A stretch of 64,000 nt of DNA from Actinomadura madurae (GTDB lineage: Bacteria > Actinomycetota > Actinomycetes > Streptosporangiales > Streptosporangiaceae), in contig NZ_FOVH01000007.1 of the NCBI RefSeq assembly GCF_900115095.1, forward strand, positions 310,001-374,000, given 5' to 3'. The notes below the pieces were generated by a model. That model was not told where the DNA came from. It made no database searches and saw only the letters and a list, made by a program, of their open reading frames with translations. Shown here one piece after another: positions 16,079 through 26,900 of the stretch (within the stretch, counting starts at the first letter, position 1; every line of letters begins with the position of its first letter). The translations under genes were made by a program, and so were the position numbers.

Positions 16079-18716
16079 CCGGGTCGATGGGGACGTCGAC
16101 CCAGAACCGCCGCCGGTCGTACGGATAGCCCGGTGCCGCGATCCTGCGGTAGCCGCGCCGCCCGAGGTGGCGCCAGTAGCCGACCGGCTCACCGTCGAGC
16201 CACAGCCGCACGAGGACGCCATCGAGATCGGTGTGCTCGCCGCCGCCCGTTCCAGTGAACTGCAGGACCCGGGACCGCCGGCGGCGCAGGTCGCCGCGTT
16301 GGCCGAGCAGGGCACCGAGGGTCCGGTCCGGTCCGACCTCGACCACGGTGGCCGGGCCCGCGCCGAGCACCTCGGCCGCCGCGGCGTCGAAGTCGACCGG
16401 GTCCACGAGCAGGCGCGCCCAGAACTCGGCGGACGCCGCCTGCTCCGCGGTGATCTCCGAACCGCTCGTCCCGGACACCACCGGCAGGCGCGGTGGATTC
16501 GGTCCGAGCTCGGCCAGCATCGCCGGCCAGCGCCGCGCGACGCCGGCCATCGCCGGTCCGCGCATGGCATGCGCGCGGTGCAGGCGGCGGGTCGGGACAT
16601 GGTTCGCGGTCAACCGGTCCGCCGCCGCGGCGATGGCGTCCGCCGGGCCGGAGATCTCCACCTGTCGCGGCGCGTTGACGGCGGTGACCGCCACACCGCC
16701 GGTGACCGCGGCGAGCACCTCCTCGGGACCCGCGGCAACCATGAGCGCCTCCCCGCGGGGCGCGTCCTCGGTCAGCCGCGCGAGCGCGGCCACAGCGCGC
16801 AGCCCGGGCTCGAAGTCGAGCACTCCGGCCACCGCGCCCGCCACGAACTCGCCGAACCCGTGCCCGAACAGGACGTCCGGCCGGACGCCCCAGTGGATCA
16901 GGCAGTTCGCCAGTGTGTACTCCAGCACGTACAGCAGCGGCAGCGCCGCGACCGGCTCGGCGAGTGCCGCCGCGTCGCCCTTCGCCCACAGGGCGCGCAG
17001 ATCGATGTCCAGCAACGGCTCCAGCACGTCAAAGGCCGCGTCCGCGCCGGCGCGGAAGCTCGGCTCGCTCGCGTACAGGTCGCGGAACGCCGCCGGCCGC
17101 GGCGCATCCGGCCCGGGAAAGGCGAACGCGACCCGCCGCCCGACCCCGTCCGGCCGGAGCACGCGGGCCCGGTTCCGCAGACCCGCGGCGGCGTCCCCCG
17201 CGTCGGCGGCGAGCAGGGCGGCGCGCACCGGTTTCGCGGTGCGCCCCACCCGCAGCGAGTGCGCGGCGTCCGGGAAGTCCCGTTCGGCCAGCGAGTCGAA
17301 GTAGGCGGCCAGCCGGCCCCGCTGCCGGTCGAGGACCGCCTCGTCGACCGCCGACCACAAGATCACCTCGGTGCTCCGGCGATCCCGCGCGGGCGCCTGC
17401 GCGGGCGGTGCCTCTTCGAGCACGAGATGCGCGTTCGTGCCGCCGAACCCGAAGGAACTGACCGCCGCCCGCCGCGGCCACCCGTCCTCGGCCGGCCATG
17501 GCACGGTCTTCGTCGCCACGGCGAACGGTGACCGGGCCCAGTCCACGCGGGTGGTCACCGCGTCCACGTTGACGCTGGCCGGGATGCGCCGGTGGTGCAG
17601 GGCCAGCACGGTCTTGATCAGGCCGGCCACGCCGGCGGCCTGACCGAGGTGACCGATGTTCGACTTGACCGAGCCGATCGCGCAGTACTGGTGCGGCAGA
17701 TCGTCCCCGCCGACCGCCCGGAAGGCGTCCACCAGGCCGGCGATCTCGATGGGATCGCCGACCGGCGTGGCCGTGCCGTGCGCCTCCACGTAGGAGATGG
17801 TGCGTGGATCGACCTCGGCGGTGCGCAGCGCGCGCTGGATGCACTCGGACTGGCCGGCGATGCTGGGAGCGGCGAAACCGACCTTCCTGTCACCGTCATT
17901 GTTGATGCCCGAACCCCGGATGACCGCGTACACGGTGTCCCGGTCGGCGATGGCGGCCGGCAGGGGCTTGAGCAGCACCGCGCCGACCCCGCTGCCGAAG
18001 TTCGTGCCGCTCGCGCTCTCGTCGAACGGGCGGCACACTCCGTCCCTGGCCAGGATGCCGCCCGGTATCGGAAAGTACCCCCGGCCGACCGGGAACTCGA
18101 CGTCCACCCCGCCGGCGATCGCCATCTCGCAGTCGCCGGCCCGGATCGACTTGCAGGCCTCGTGCACGCAGACGAGGGACGTCGAGCACGCCGTCAGGAC
18201 CGTCATGCTCGGGCCGCGCAACCCGAGCCTGTACGCCGTGAAGGTGGCCAGGTAGTCCGGGAAGTTGCCGAGATCGACGGCCGCGTCCCCGACCATGTCG
18301 ACCAGGTCGGGCCGCCGGTCCACGTGGTCGTACCGGTAGCGGTTCACGTTGGCGCCGGCGTAGAGGCCGATGTGGCCGTCGTAGGTCGTCGAGTCGTAGC
18401 CCGCATGCTCGAGCGCGGCATGCGCGGTCTCCAGGAAGAGGCGATGCTGCGGGTCGCGGATCTGCGCCTCCCGCCGGGTCAGCCCGAAGTAGCCCGCGTC
18501 GAACGAGTCGGCCTCGTCGAGCAGTGGACGCCGCCGGACGTAGTCGGGGGCGTCGAGCCGCTCCTGGTCGACCCCGTGGGCGCGCAGCTCGTCGGCCGAC
18601 AGGGTCGTGAGGCAGTCCCGGCCAGCGAACACGTTGTCACGGAACTCGTGGATATCGTTCGCGGCGGGAAACCGGCCTGCCATGCCGATGATGGCGATCG
18701 GATCAGGTCTTCCCAT
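16071..18716 (-). CDS. Free-standing KS-AT didomain PKS protein without ACP; AT degenerate
   Basis: An 881-residue protein. ATG 18716 is preceded by GGAGGAG at about 18722-18728, so the longer open frame to 18836 is not used. The KS (residues 5-430) is intact: TACSTS, EAHGTA, SNIGHL. The AT region (about 520-830) is heavily altered: the usual GQGxQ is GPDAP and GHSxG reads GHGFG (Gly codon 16857-16859). A His remains in AHAMRGP. The protein ends right after the post-AT linker (PGYPYDRRRFWVDV) with no KR or ACP. It is divergent from the main NRPS/PKS run and coupled to a FemAB-like gene. A chain-extending or transferring KS acting on ACPs in trans is the likely role. Confidence 0.9.
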   Translation of the reverse strand: MGRPDPIAIIGMAGRFPAANDIHEFRDNVFAGRDCLTTLSADELRAHGVDQERLDAPDYVRRRPLLDEADSFDAGYFGLTRREAQIRDPQHRLFLETAHAALEHAGYDSTTYDGHIGLYAGANVNRYRYDHVDRRPDLVDMVGDAAVDLGNFPDYLATFTAYRLGLRGPSMTVLTACSTSLVCVHEACKSIRAGDCEMAIAGGVDVEFPVGRGYFPIPGGILARDGVCRPFDESASGTNFGSGVGAVLLKPLPAAIADRDTVYAVIRGSGINNDGDRKVGFAAPSIAGQSECIQRALRTAEVDPRTISYVEAHGTATPVGDPIEIAGLVDAFRAVGGDDLPHQYCAIGSVKSNIGHLGQAAGVAGLIKTVLALHHRRIPASVNVDAVTTRVDWARSPFAVATKTVPWPAEDGWPRRAAVSSFGFGGTNAHLVLEEAPPAQAPARDRRSTEVILWSAVDEAVLDRQRGRLAAYFDSLAERDFPDAAHSLRVGRTAKPVRAALLAADAGDAAAGLRNRARVLRPDGVGRRVAFAFPGPDAPRPAAFRDLYASEPSFRAGADAAFDVLEPLLDIDLRALWAKGDAAALAEPVAALPLLYVLEYTLANCLIHWGVRPDVLFGHGFGEFVAGAVAGVLDFEPGLRAVAALARLTEDAPRGEALMVAAGPEEVLAAVTGGVAVTAVNAPRQVEISGPADAIAAAADRLTANHVPTRRLHRAHAMRGPAMAGVARRWPAMLAELGPNPPRLPVVSGTSGSEITAEQAASAEFWARLLVDPVDFDAAAAEVLGAGPATVVEVGPDRTLGALLGQRGDLRRRRSRVLQFTGTGGGEHTDLDGVLVRLWLDGEPVGYWRHLGRRGYRRIAAPGYPYDRRRFWVDVPIDPDG

Positions 18717-18913
18717 CGCAACTCCTCCGAGGCGGCGTCCCGACGGTCCGGTGGCGACGGTCCGATGGCCGCGGGACCACCGGTCCATCGCGGCCCCAGT
18801 CTCGCCGCGCCCGGGACCAGCGGACATGTCCCGCAAACTCGTGACAGGCAGATGTCAGGCGCCGGTGGTTAGCGTGCCAGAAGCCCGTCCGCCGAGTCCG
18901 AGAAAGCCTGTTG
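18717..18913. promoter_or_regulatory. Divergent promoter region for the KS-AT operon and the main NRPS/PKS operon
   Basis: About 197 bases without a gene. It contains a perfect palindrome GGACATGTCC (18822-18831), a 5-6-5 dyad TGACA-N6-TGTCA (18842-18857) and a segment GCCGGTGGTTAGCGTGCCAG (18861-18880) resembling the motifs before the regulator and the tailoring operon. The ribosome site GGAGGAG of the minus-strand gene lies at its left end. It is the only obvious place for a promoter of the 22-kb plus-strand run. Which dyad is an operator cannot be decided here. Confidence 0.5.
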
Positions 18914-21900
18914 ATGCCACGCGACCTCACCGCCGCCGACCGTGCCTGGCCGCCCGCGGGCGCACGCGCCGCCGGGCCGACCGTCCCGGACCGGTTCACC
19001 GCCGTCGCCGCCCGGCACCCCGGCCGGATCGCAGTGGTCTCGGACGGGCGGCGGATCACCTACGGCGAGCTCGACGCACGCATCGACCTGCTGGCGCGCA
19101 GGCTCGTACGGGCCGGCGTGAGGCGGGACGCCGTCGTCGCCGTCGTCACCGAGGACGGCGGCGCCGACTCCGTGGTCGCGGCGTTCGCGGCGTGGCGGGC
19201 GGGCGGCGCCTACATGCCCGTGGACCCGGCGTCTCCCGCGGCACGAATCCGGCGGATGCTCGCCGGCGTCTCCCCGGCCGCCCTCGTCGGCGCCCCGGAC
19301 CTGGTGCGCGCCGCCGGCGTCGGGACCGGCGTGATCGAGGTGCCGCACGCCGGGCGCCCACCACGGCGGCGCCGGCCGGAGACGTCCACGCACCTGGACG
19401 ACCTCGCCTACGTCATCCACACCTCCGGGTCCACCGGGGAGCCGAAAGCGGTCGCCGTGCCGCATCGCGCGCTCGCCGCCGCGTACGCCGGCTGGGCCGC
19501 CGAGTACGACCTGCTGGACTCGCCCCGCACGTGCCTGCAGGGCGCCGGCCCGGCGTTCGACGTGCACATCGCGGACATCGTGCGGGCGCTGTGTTCCGGC
19601 GGGCGCCTGGTGCTGTGCCGGCAGGCCACGCTGCTCGATCCCGCGGCGCTGTGGCGGCTGCTGACGACCGAATCCGTGGACACGCTCGAACTGACGCCCT
19701 CGGTGATCCGGCTGCTGGTCGAGTGGATGTCCGACACGGGCGCGCGCCTCGACCGCGTCCGGTTGTTCATCTCCGGCGGCGAGCAGTGGCGGACCGAGGA
19801 GTTCCGCCGGCTGGCGCCGCTGCTGGCGCCGACCACGCGCATCGTGAACTCCTACGGGGTGGCCGAAGCCGGCATCGACAGCACCTACCACGAGGTGACC
19901 GAGGAATCCGTGGAGACGGACGCCGTCCCGATCGGCCGTCCCTTCCCCGGGGTCGAGGTGGCGGTCCTCGACCCGGGCGGGAACGAGGTCCCCCCGGGCG
20001 CCGTGGGTGAGCTCCACCTCGGCGGTCCCAGCCTGGCCCGCGGTTATCACGGACGGCCCGCGGAGACGGCGCAGCGCTTCCTCCCGGACGGGGCGGGCGG
20101 GCGCAGGTACCGTACCGGCGATCTCGTGCGGCGGCGAGCGGACGGGGCACTGGTCCATGTCGGCAGGTCCGACAACGAGGTCAAAGTCCGCGGTGTGCGG
20201 GTCGGCCTCGACGGCGTCGAAGCGACGCTGCGGCGGCATTCCGAGGTGCGCGACGCCGCCGTCCTGCTGGAGCGCGTCGGCGGGCAGGGCGTCCTGATCG
20301 CCCATGTCGTCGCGGCGGCCGCGCCGCCCCCGCCCGGCCTCGGCGACACGCTCAAGCGGTACCTGGCGGAGTCGCTGCCGCCTGCGGCCGTGCCCGCTGA
20401 GGTCCGGGTCCATGGCGCCCTTCCGCTCAGCGCGTCCGGGAAGGTGGACCGGCGAGCGCTCGCCTCCGGCGCCGAGCCGGCTGTGACCGCGTTCCGGCCG
20501 GCCGACGACATCGAGCGTACGCTGGGCGAGCAGTGGGCGCTGCTGGTCGGCCGCCCGCCGCGGACCGCGACGGAGAGTCTCTTCCAGGCCGGGGGCGACT
20601 CGCTCACGGCGGCCAGGCTGGCGATCGCCATCCGGCGGGAGCTTTCGGTCGAGGTCTCCGCGAGCACCGTCCTGACCGGCCCCACGATCCGGCAGCTCGC
20701 CGCCGCGGTACAGGCGGCCGACCCGGTCGCGCCGGTGGCCCCGTCCGGCCCCGTCTCCGCGGCGCCGTTCACGCTCGGCCAGCACAGTCTCTGGCTTCTG
20801 CACCAGCTCGACCCCGCCGACCCCGCCTACCACCTCCCCACGGTGGTGCGACTGACCGGCGACCTGCGGGTGAACGCGCTGCGCTCGGCGCTGGACGCGC
20901 TGATCGCCAGACATGACGCGCTGCGCTGCCACGTGCACGTCGCCGTGAACGGCCCCGAACTCACCGTGCGCGACCCGATGCCGTGCCCGTTCGAGGTCGT
21001 CGACGCCGGGGGGCGGCCCGGCGAGACGATCGAGCGGTTCGTCGGACGGCCGTTCGACCTGACCTGCGCTCCGCTGATCCGCGCGGCCCTGGTACGGCAC
21101 GACGGCGACCTCCACGATCTCGTCATCGTGGTGCACCACCTGGTGTTCGACGACTGGTCCGAACGGGTGCTGCTCCGCGAGCTCGGCCGGCTGTACTCGG
21201 CCGCCGTCACCGGCACCGCCCCAGACCTTCCCCGGCTGAGCATCGGCAGCGCCGAGCTGGCCGTCCGGCGTGCCGCGGTCGCGAACGGGTCGGCGGGCGC
21301 CCCGCAGCGCGAGTACTGGCGCCGGACGCTCGCCGATCCGCCGGCGCCGCCGGCGCTGCCCGCCCCGGCCACCGGCCCGGCGGCCGGCGGGCCCGGCCGG
21401 CACGCGGTGCGCCTCGACGCGGCGCTGGCCGGTCGGATCCGCCGGATCGCCGGCGCGCACCAGGTCACCCCGTACGTCCTGCTGCTCGCCGGGCTGTCGG
21501 TGCTGCTGCGGCGCTGGTCCGGTGAGCGGGACCTGATCGTCGGCGTTCCGCTCGGCCATCGGGACCGTCCGGAGACCCTGGACATGATCGGATTCCTGGT
21601 CGCCACGCTGCCGCTGCGCCTGACGGTGGACGATCGGGCGACGTTCGGCGACCTGCTGTCCGCGACCGGCCGCGCCCTCGCGGAGGGCGCGGGCAACGCC
21701 GAGGTCCCCGTCGATCGGATCCTGCATGATCTGCGCAGCGGCGCCCGCCGGCGCAACCAGCTCTTCCGGGTGTGGTTCAACTGGCTCGGCGCACCCGCCG
21801 CCCCGCCCTCGATGACCGGCCTCATCACCGAGCTGGCCGAGCCGCCGGTGCCGGGCGCGCTGTTCGATCTGTCCATCTACGTCGCCGAACACGGCGACGA

Positions 21901-23926
21901 GCTCCGGCTGGACCTCGTGTACGACACCGCCGCCCTCGACGCCGGGCACGCGGTCGCGTTCCTCGACCAGTTCGTCGCGCTGCTCGAACGGTTCTGCCGC
22001 GCTCCGGACCGCCCGGTGGCCCACCACGTGCCGGGTGCCGGTGCGCGGCCCCCCGCGGACCTGCGCACGCGGCCCCCGGACCTGGTGCGGGCGCTGGCCG
22101 ACACCGTCGCCGGCCACCGCGACGGCATCGCGGTCCGCGACGCCTCCGGCCGCGGCACCTCCTACGGCGAGCTCTACGCGGCGGCCGCCGAGCAGAGCAC
22201 GGCGCTGGTCGCCGCCGGCGTCCGGGCGGGCGACACCGTTCCGGTCCTCGCCGCCCGCGTACCGGAACTGGTGACCGCCATGCTCGGTGTGCTGGGCGCC
22301 GGAGCGGCCTTCGCCGTTCTCGACGCAGGGCATCCGGCCGCCCGGCTCGCCGAACAACTGGCGGTACTCGACGCCCCCGTCGGCATCACGGTGGCCGGCC
22401 CCGTTTCCGGCGAGCTGCGCGAGACGACGGCCACATGGCTCGTCCCGCCGCCACCGCGTTCGGCGGCCTCGTGGCCGGTGCGCGACCCCGACCCGCGCCG
22501 GCACACCTACGCGGCGTTCACCTCGGGCACGACCGGGTACGCGCAGCCGGTGCGCGCCGGGCAGCCGCCGCTGGCCAACTTCCTGTCCTGGTACACGGAA
22601 CGGTTCGCCATCGACGCCGCGGACCGCTTCGCCCTCCTTTCGGGGCTCGGTCACGACCCTCTGCTGCGTGACGTGCTGACCCCCCTGTGGGCCGGTGCCA
22701 CCCTGTGCGTACCGCCCGACCTCCTTCGCAGGCCCGTCGAGCTTCTGGACTGGCTGGCCGCCGAGTCCGTGACGGTCCTGCACGCGACCCCCGCGCTGTG
22801 CCGCCTGCTCAGCCTGCCGCTAGCCGTCCCGCCACTGCCCGAGCTCCGGCTGCTGTGCTGCGCCGGCGATCTGCTCATGGCCGGGGATCTCCCGGGCATC
22901 CGCCGGTGGGCGCCGAACGCCACGGTCATCAACGGGTACGGGACGACCGAGACGCCGCAGATCGTCGGCTTCGCCGTGGTCGCGGAGTCCGGCGCCCTGC
23001 CGGCGGCGTCGGTGCTTCCGGTCGGCCGCGGCGTGCCGGGAGCGGAACTGCTCGTCGTCGACGGATCGGGGCGGCCGGCCGCGATCGGTGAACTCGGCAC
23101 GGTGACCGTCCGAAGCCCGTACCTCGCCGACGCGTACGCCGGCGCGCTGCCCGGACGCGCCGGCGATCCGATCCCGGGCCACCACCGGTTCGCGACCGGC
23201 GACATCGGGCGTCTCGGGCCCGACGGTCAGGTCACGGTGCTCGGGCGGACCGGGTCCCAGATACAGGTTCGCGGGTTCCGCGTCGAGCTGGCGGAGATCG
23301 ACCGCCGGCTGCGCGTCCACCCGGACGTCCGGGACGCCGCGGCTACCGGCCGCCCTGGACCCGACGGCGAGGCCCGGATCGTCGCTCATCTGGTCGCGGA
23401 ACCGGGCACGGCACCGACGCTCGGCTCGATCCGCGCGCACCTCCGCCGGACTGTGCCCGACCACATGCTGCCGGCCGCGGTCCACCTCGTGCCGCAGATC
23501 CCGCTGACCCGCAACGGAAAGGTGGACCGCGCGCGGCTCGGCGACGCTCCGGGCGCGGTGCCCGCCCCGGCCCGGCCCTCTGCGGCCACCGCGCCGCGGA
23601 CCGAGCTGGAACGAACCATCACCGCAGTGTGGGAGGAGGTTCTCGGACATGACCGGGTCGGTGCGGAGGAGAACTTCTTCGACCTGGGCGCGACCTCGCT
23701 GCTCTTGACCAAGGCGCACGTCCGCCTCCAGCAGGTGACCGCCCGCGCGTTCCCCGTCACCGTCCTGTTCGAGCACACGACCGTCCGCGGTCTCGCCGGC
23801 TACCTGGCCGGCGAGGAGGCCGAGTCACCGCGGCCGGTGACCCGGCGGGCGCGGTACCTCGCGGAGGTTCGCGGCCGGCGGCTCGCCGCCCGCTCCGCGG
23901 CTTGCCCGAAGGAGACGAGTACATGA
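18914..23926 (+). CDS. Non-ribosomal peptide synthetase A-PCP-C-A-PCP (initiation plus first extension)
   Basis: A 1670-residue NRPS with no N-terminal C domain, so its first A-PCP probably loads the starter. A1 (about 25-510) has TSGSTGEPKAV, core FDVHIAD, YRTGD and SGKVDRR. PCP1 has GGDSL (about 560). The C domain (615-1030) has HHLVFDD. A2 (1055-1510) is unusual: the phosphate loop reads TSGTTGYAQPV with no Lys, and the pocket segment reads GLGHDPLLRD in place of the usual FDxS. It keeps FATGD and NGKVDR. PCP2 has GATSL (about 1594). Specificities are not assigned; A2 may not activate an ordinary alpha-amino acid. A TTG precedes ATG 18914 directly; the ATG is taken as start. It overlaps the next gene by ATGA. 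Confidence 0.93.
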   Translation: MPRDLTAADRAWPPAGARAAGPTVPDRFTAVAARHPGRIAVVSDGRRITYGELDARIDLLARRLVRAGVRRDAVVAVVTEDGGADSVVAAFAAWRAGGAYMPVDPASPAARIRRMLAGVSPAALVGAPDLVRAAGVGTGVIEVPHAGRPPRRRRPETSTHLDDLAYVIHTSGSTGEPKAVAVPHRALAAAYAGWAAEYDLLDSPRTCLQGAGPAFDVHIADIVRALCSGGRLVLCRQATLLDPAALWRLLTTESVDTLELTPSVIRLLVEWMSDTGARLDRVRLFISGGEQWRTEEFRRLAPLLAPTTRIVNSYGVAEAGIDSTYHEVTEESVETDAVPIGRPFPGVEVAVLDPGGNEVPPGAVGELHLGGPSLARGYHGRPAETAQRFLPDGAGGRRYRTGDLVRRRADGALVHVGRSDNEVKVRGVRVGLDGVEATLRRHSEVRDAAVLLERVGGQGVLIAHVVAAAAPPPPGLGDTLKRYLAESLPPAAVPAEVRVHGALPLSASGKVDRRALASGAEPAVTAFRPADDIERTLGEQWALLVGRPPRTATESLFQAGGDSLTAARLAIAIRRELSVEVSASTVLTGPTIRQLAAAVQAADPVAPVAPSGPVSAAPFTLGQHSLWLLHQLDPADPAYHLPTVVRLTGDLRVNALRSALDALIARHDALRCHVHVAVNGPELTVRDPMPCPFEVVDAGGRPGETIERFVGRPFDLTCAPLIRAALVRHDGDLHDLVIVVHHLVFDDWSERVLLRELGRLYSAAVTGTAPDLPRLSIGSAELAVRRAAVANGSAGAPQREYWRRTLADPPAPPALPAPATGPAAGGPGRHAVRLDAALAGRIRRIAGAHQVTPYVLLLAGLSVLLRRWSGERDLIVGVPLGHRDRPETLDMIGFLVATLPLRLTVDDRATFGDLLSATGRALAEGAGNAEVPVDRILHDLRSGARRRNQLFRVWFNWLGAPAAPPSMTGLITELAEPPVPGALFDLSIYVAEHGDELRLDLVYDTAALDAGHAVAFLDQFVALLERFCRAPDRPVAHHVPGAGARPPADLRTRPPDLVRALADTVAGHRDGIAVRDASGRGTSYGELYAAAAEQSTALVAAGVRAGDTVPVLAARVPELVTAMLGVLGAGAAFAVLDAGHPAARLAEQLAVLDAPVGITVAGPVSGELRETTATWLVPPPPRSAASWPVRDPDPRRHTYAAFTSGTTGYAQPVRAGQPPLANFLSWYTERFAIDAADRFALLSGLGHDPLLRDVLTPLWAGATLCVPPDLLRRPVELLDWLAAESVTVLHATPALCRLLSLPLAVPPLPELRLLCCAGDLLMAGDLPGIRRWAPNATVINGYGTTETPQIVGFAVVAESGALPAASVLPVGRGVPGAELLVVDGSGRPAAIGELGTVTVRSPYLADAYAGALPGRAGDPIPGHHRFATGDIGRLGPDGQVTVLGRTGSQIQVRGFRVELAEIDRRLRVHPDVRDAAATGRPGPDGEARIVAHLVAEPGTAPTLGSIRAHLRRTVPDHMLPAAVHLVPQIPLTRNGKVDRARLGDAPGAVPAPARPSAATAPRTELERTITAVWEEVLGHDRVGAEENFFDLGATSLLLTKAHVRLQQVTARAFPVTVLFEHTTVRGLAGYLAGEEAESPRPVTRRARYLAEVRGRRLAARSAACPKETST

Positions 23927-26900
23927 GCAACCACACCGACGGCATCGCCCTGATCGGGCTGGCCGCCCGGCTCCCCGGCGCGGCGGACGCCGCCCGATTC
24001 TGGGACAACCTCCGCACCGGGCACGAAGCGGTCCGGTTCCCCTCCGACGAGGAGCTCCTGGCCGCGGGCGTGCCCGCCTCGATGCTGGCCGACAGCGGCT
24101 ATGTCAAGGCGGTGGCGGAGACGCCCGAACTGGAGATGTTCGACGCGGACTTCTTCGGCTTCACCCCGCGCGACGCCACCCTGCTCGACCCCCAGATCAG
24201 GCTCTTCCTGGAGGTCGGGCACACGGCGGTCGAGGACGCCGGGTACGACCCGGCGCGGATCGCCGACGGGGCGGGGGTCTTCGGCGCGGTCGGCGTCAAC
24301 CGGTACCTGGACCTGCACGTGCGACGCCCCACCGGCTACGAGGCCAACTCCAGCGGGAACGCGGCCCTGAGCACGCTCAGCCATCCGGACTACGCGGCGA
24401 CTCATCTCGCCTACCGCTTCGGCTTCCGCGGCCCAGCACTGACGGTGTCGACCGCCTGTTCGAGTTCGGCGGTGGCCGTGCATCTCGCCTGCCAGGCACT
24501 GCGGACCGGCGAGTGCGACATCGCCGTCGCGGCGGGCAGCGAGGTGGAGATGCCGGCCCATTCCGGCTACCTGTGGGATCCCGGCGGGCCCCTGTCGCCG
24601 GACGGGCACGTCCGGCCGTTCGATCATCGCGCCGCCGGCACCGTCTTCGGCACCGGCGCCGGCGCGGTGGTCCTCAAACGGCTGGACGACGCCCTCGCCG
24701 ACGGCGACCGGGTCCGGGCGGTCATCCGAGCCTCGGCGATGAGCAACGACGGCGCGGCGAAGGCCGGGTTCACCACGCCGGGCGTCTCCGGCCAGGTCCA
24801 GGCCGTCCGCGAGGCCATGGTGCTCGCCGGGGTGGAGGCGCCGGACGTCTCGTTCATCGAGGCGCACGCGACGGGCACCCCGCTCGGCGACCCGATCGAG
24901 GTGACCGCGCTCGCTCAGGCCCACCGGACCCTCGGCGCCGACCGGATCGACTCCCCCATCGTTCTCGGTTCGGTCAAAGGGAACATCGGTCACCTCGGGC
25001 ACGCCTCGGGCATCGCATCGCTGATCAAGCTGGTGCTCTGCATCGAGCACGAGCAGCTCGTGCCGACGGTGAACTTCGCCGAGCCCAACCCGCGGCTGTC
25101 CCTGGACACGATGCCGTTCGTCATCGGTGACCGGACCACGCCGTGGCCGAGGGACGCCGCGCGGCCCCGGATCGCCGGCCTGAGCTCGTTCGGCTTCGGT
25201 GGTACCAATGTCCACCTCGTCGTGCAGGAGGGGCCGCCCGTGCGGCACTCCCCGGCCGCACGGCGGCCACAGGTGATCGTGCTGTCGGCCCGGACACCCG
25301 AGGCGGCGCGGGTCTACCAGGAGCGCGCCGCGGCGGCGCTGGACGGCGCCGGCGCCGGGCAGTACGCCGACACGGCCGGTGTGCTGCAGGACGGCCGTAC
25401 CCGCCACGCGGCCCGGTCCGCCGTGGTGGCGCGGGACGCCGCGGAGGCGGCGCGCACGCTGCCCGCGGCCCCGATCCGCACCGGTGACGCACTTCCCGTG
25501 ATCTTCGCCTTCCCCGGCCAGGCGGCGCAGTACCCGGCGATGGCCGCCGACCTGCACGGAGCCGACCCGGTTTTCACCGAAGCGATGGACACCTGCCTTG
25601 AGGCGTTCGCCCAGCACGGGGTCCGGCTCGAAGGGCACTGGCGGGACCCCGACGCCTCGGCACTCGCCGACACGACCGTCGCCCAGCCGCTGCTGTTCTC
25701 GGTCGAGTTCGCGCTGGCCGAGATGTGGCGCTCGTGGGGCATCACCCCCGCCGGAGTGCTCGGGCACAGCATCGGCGAGCTGACCGCGGGCGCCGTCGCG
25801 GGCGTCTTCGACCTCCCGGACGCGGTCCGCCTGGTCTGCGCGCGGGCCGAGGCGATGGCCGCCATGCCGCCCGGGGGCTTGGTCGCGGTCAGCGCCGGTG
25901 CCGAAGAGGTGTCCGGCCTGCTGCCGGACGAGGTGAGCGTCGCCGTGGTCAACGGTCCGCGGCAGGTCGTGCTGGCGAGTCCCGCCGACCGGCTCGACGA
26001 GGTCCAGGCCCTGCTGAGGGAGCGCCGCCTGAACTTTCGCCTGCTCCCGGTCCCGCACGCGTTCCACAGCCCGCACATGGCGCAGGCGGCGACGAAGTTC
26101 GACCTGGCGTTCGCGGACGTCCGGTCGCACGAGCCGGCCGTCCCCGTCTTCTCTTCGGCCGCGGGCGGTCCAGCCGGCGCCGAGACGGGGCTGGCGCGGT
26201 TCTGGTCGGACCAGCTGGTCCGACCGGTCCGCTTCGACCTCGCGGTCGACCATCTTCTCGGCGGGAATGACCGGCTGCTGCTCGAAGTCGGCCCCGGGCA
26301 TACGCTGACCAGGCTCGCCAGAGAGCACCGGGCGGTGCGGGCCGGAACGAGCGGTGCGGTGGCGACGCTGCCGGCGCGTGCGGGGGACGACGAGCTTCTC
26401 TCGGTGCTGGAAGCCGCCGCCGCCCTCTGGACGGAAGGGCACGAGCTCAATTGGGCGGCCGTCCGGCAGCGGGAGGCGTTCCACCGCCTGCCGGCGCCTA
26501 CCTACCCTTACCGGCGAAGCCGGCACTGGCTGCCGCTGCGCGGCACGGTGCCGGACCGAACGCCGGAGGAGGGCGGTGAAGGCGCCGTCGCGCCCGAGCC
26601 GGAGGACGTCGCGGCCGGCCACGACGGGGTGACCCCGTTCACGACCGCGACCTGGGTCGAGGAACCGCGCCCCGCGAACCGGCGAACCGGTGCGGGCGCA
26701 CCCGCGGTGGCCGTCGTGCCGGCCGATCACGAGGCGTCGCTGCCGGTCCTGCTGGCGCTGCGGCAGGCCGGCTACCGGCCCGTGGTGGTCCGCCCCGGCG
26801 CCGCCTTCGCCGAGGAGGGCGAAGAATTCCGGGTCCGCCTCGACCGGCCGGAGCAGTTCGGCAACGTCCTCACCGCGCTCGCCGACCGCGGGAAGCGGCC

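Noticed and set aside
18717..18836. Longer N-terminus for the free KS-AT protein
   Set aside because: The GGAGGAG ribosome site and the KS start motif place the start at 18716, and the extension covers the divergent promoter.
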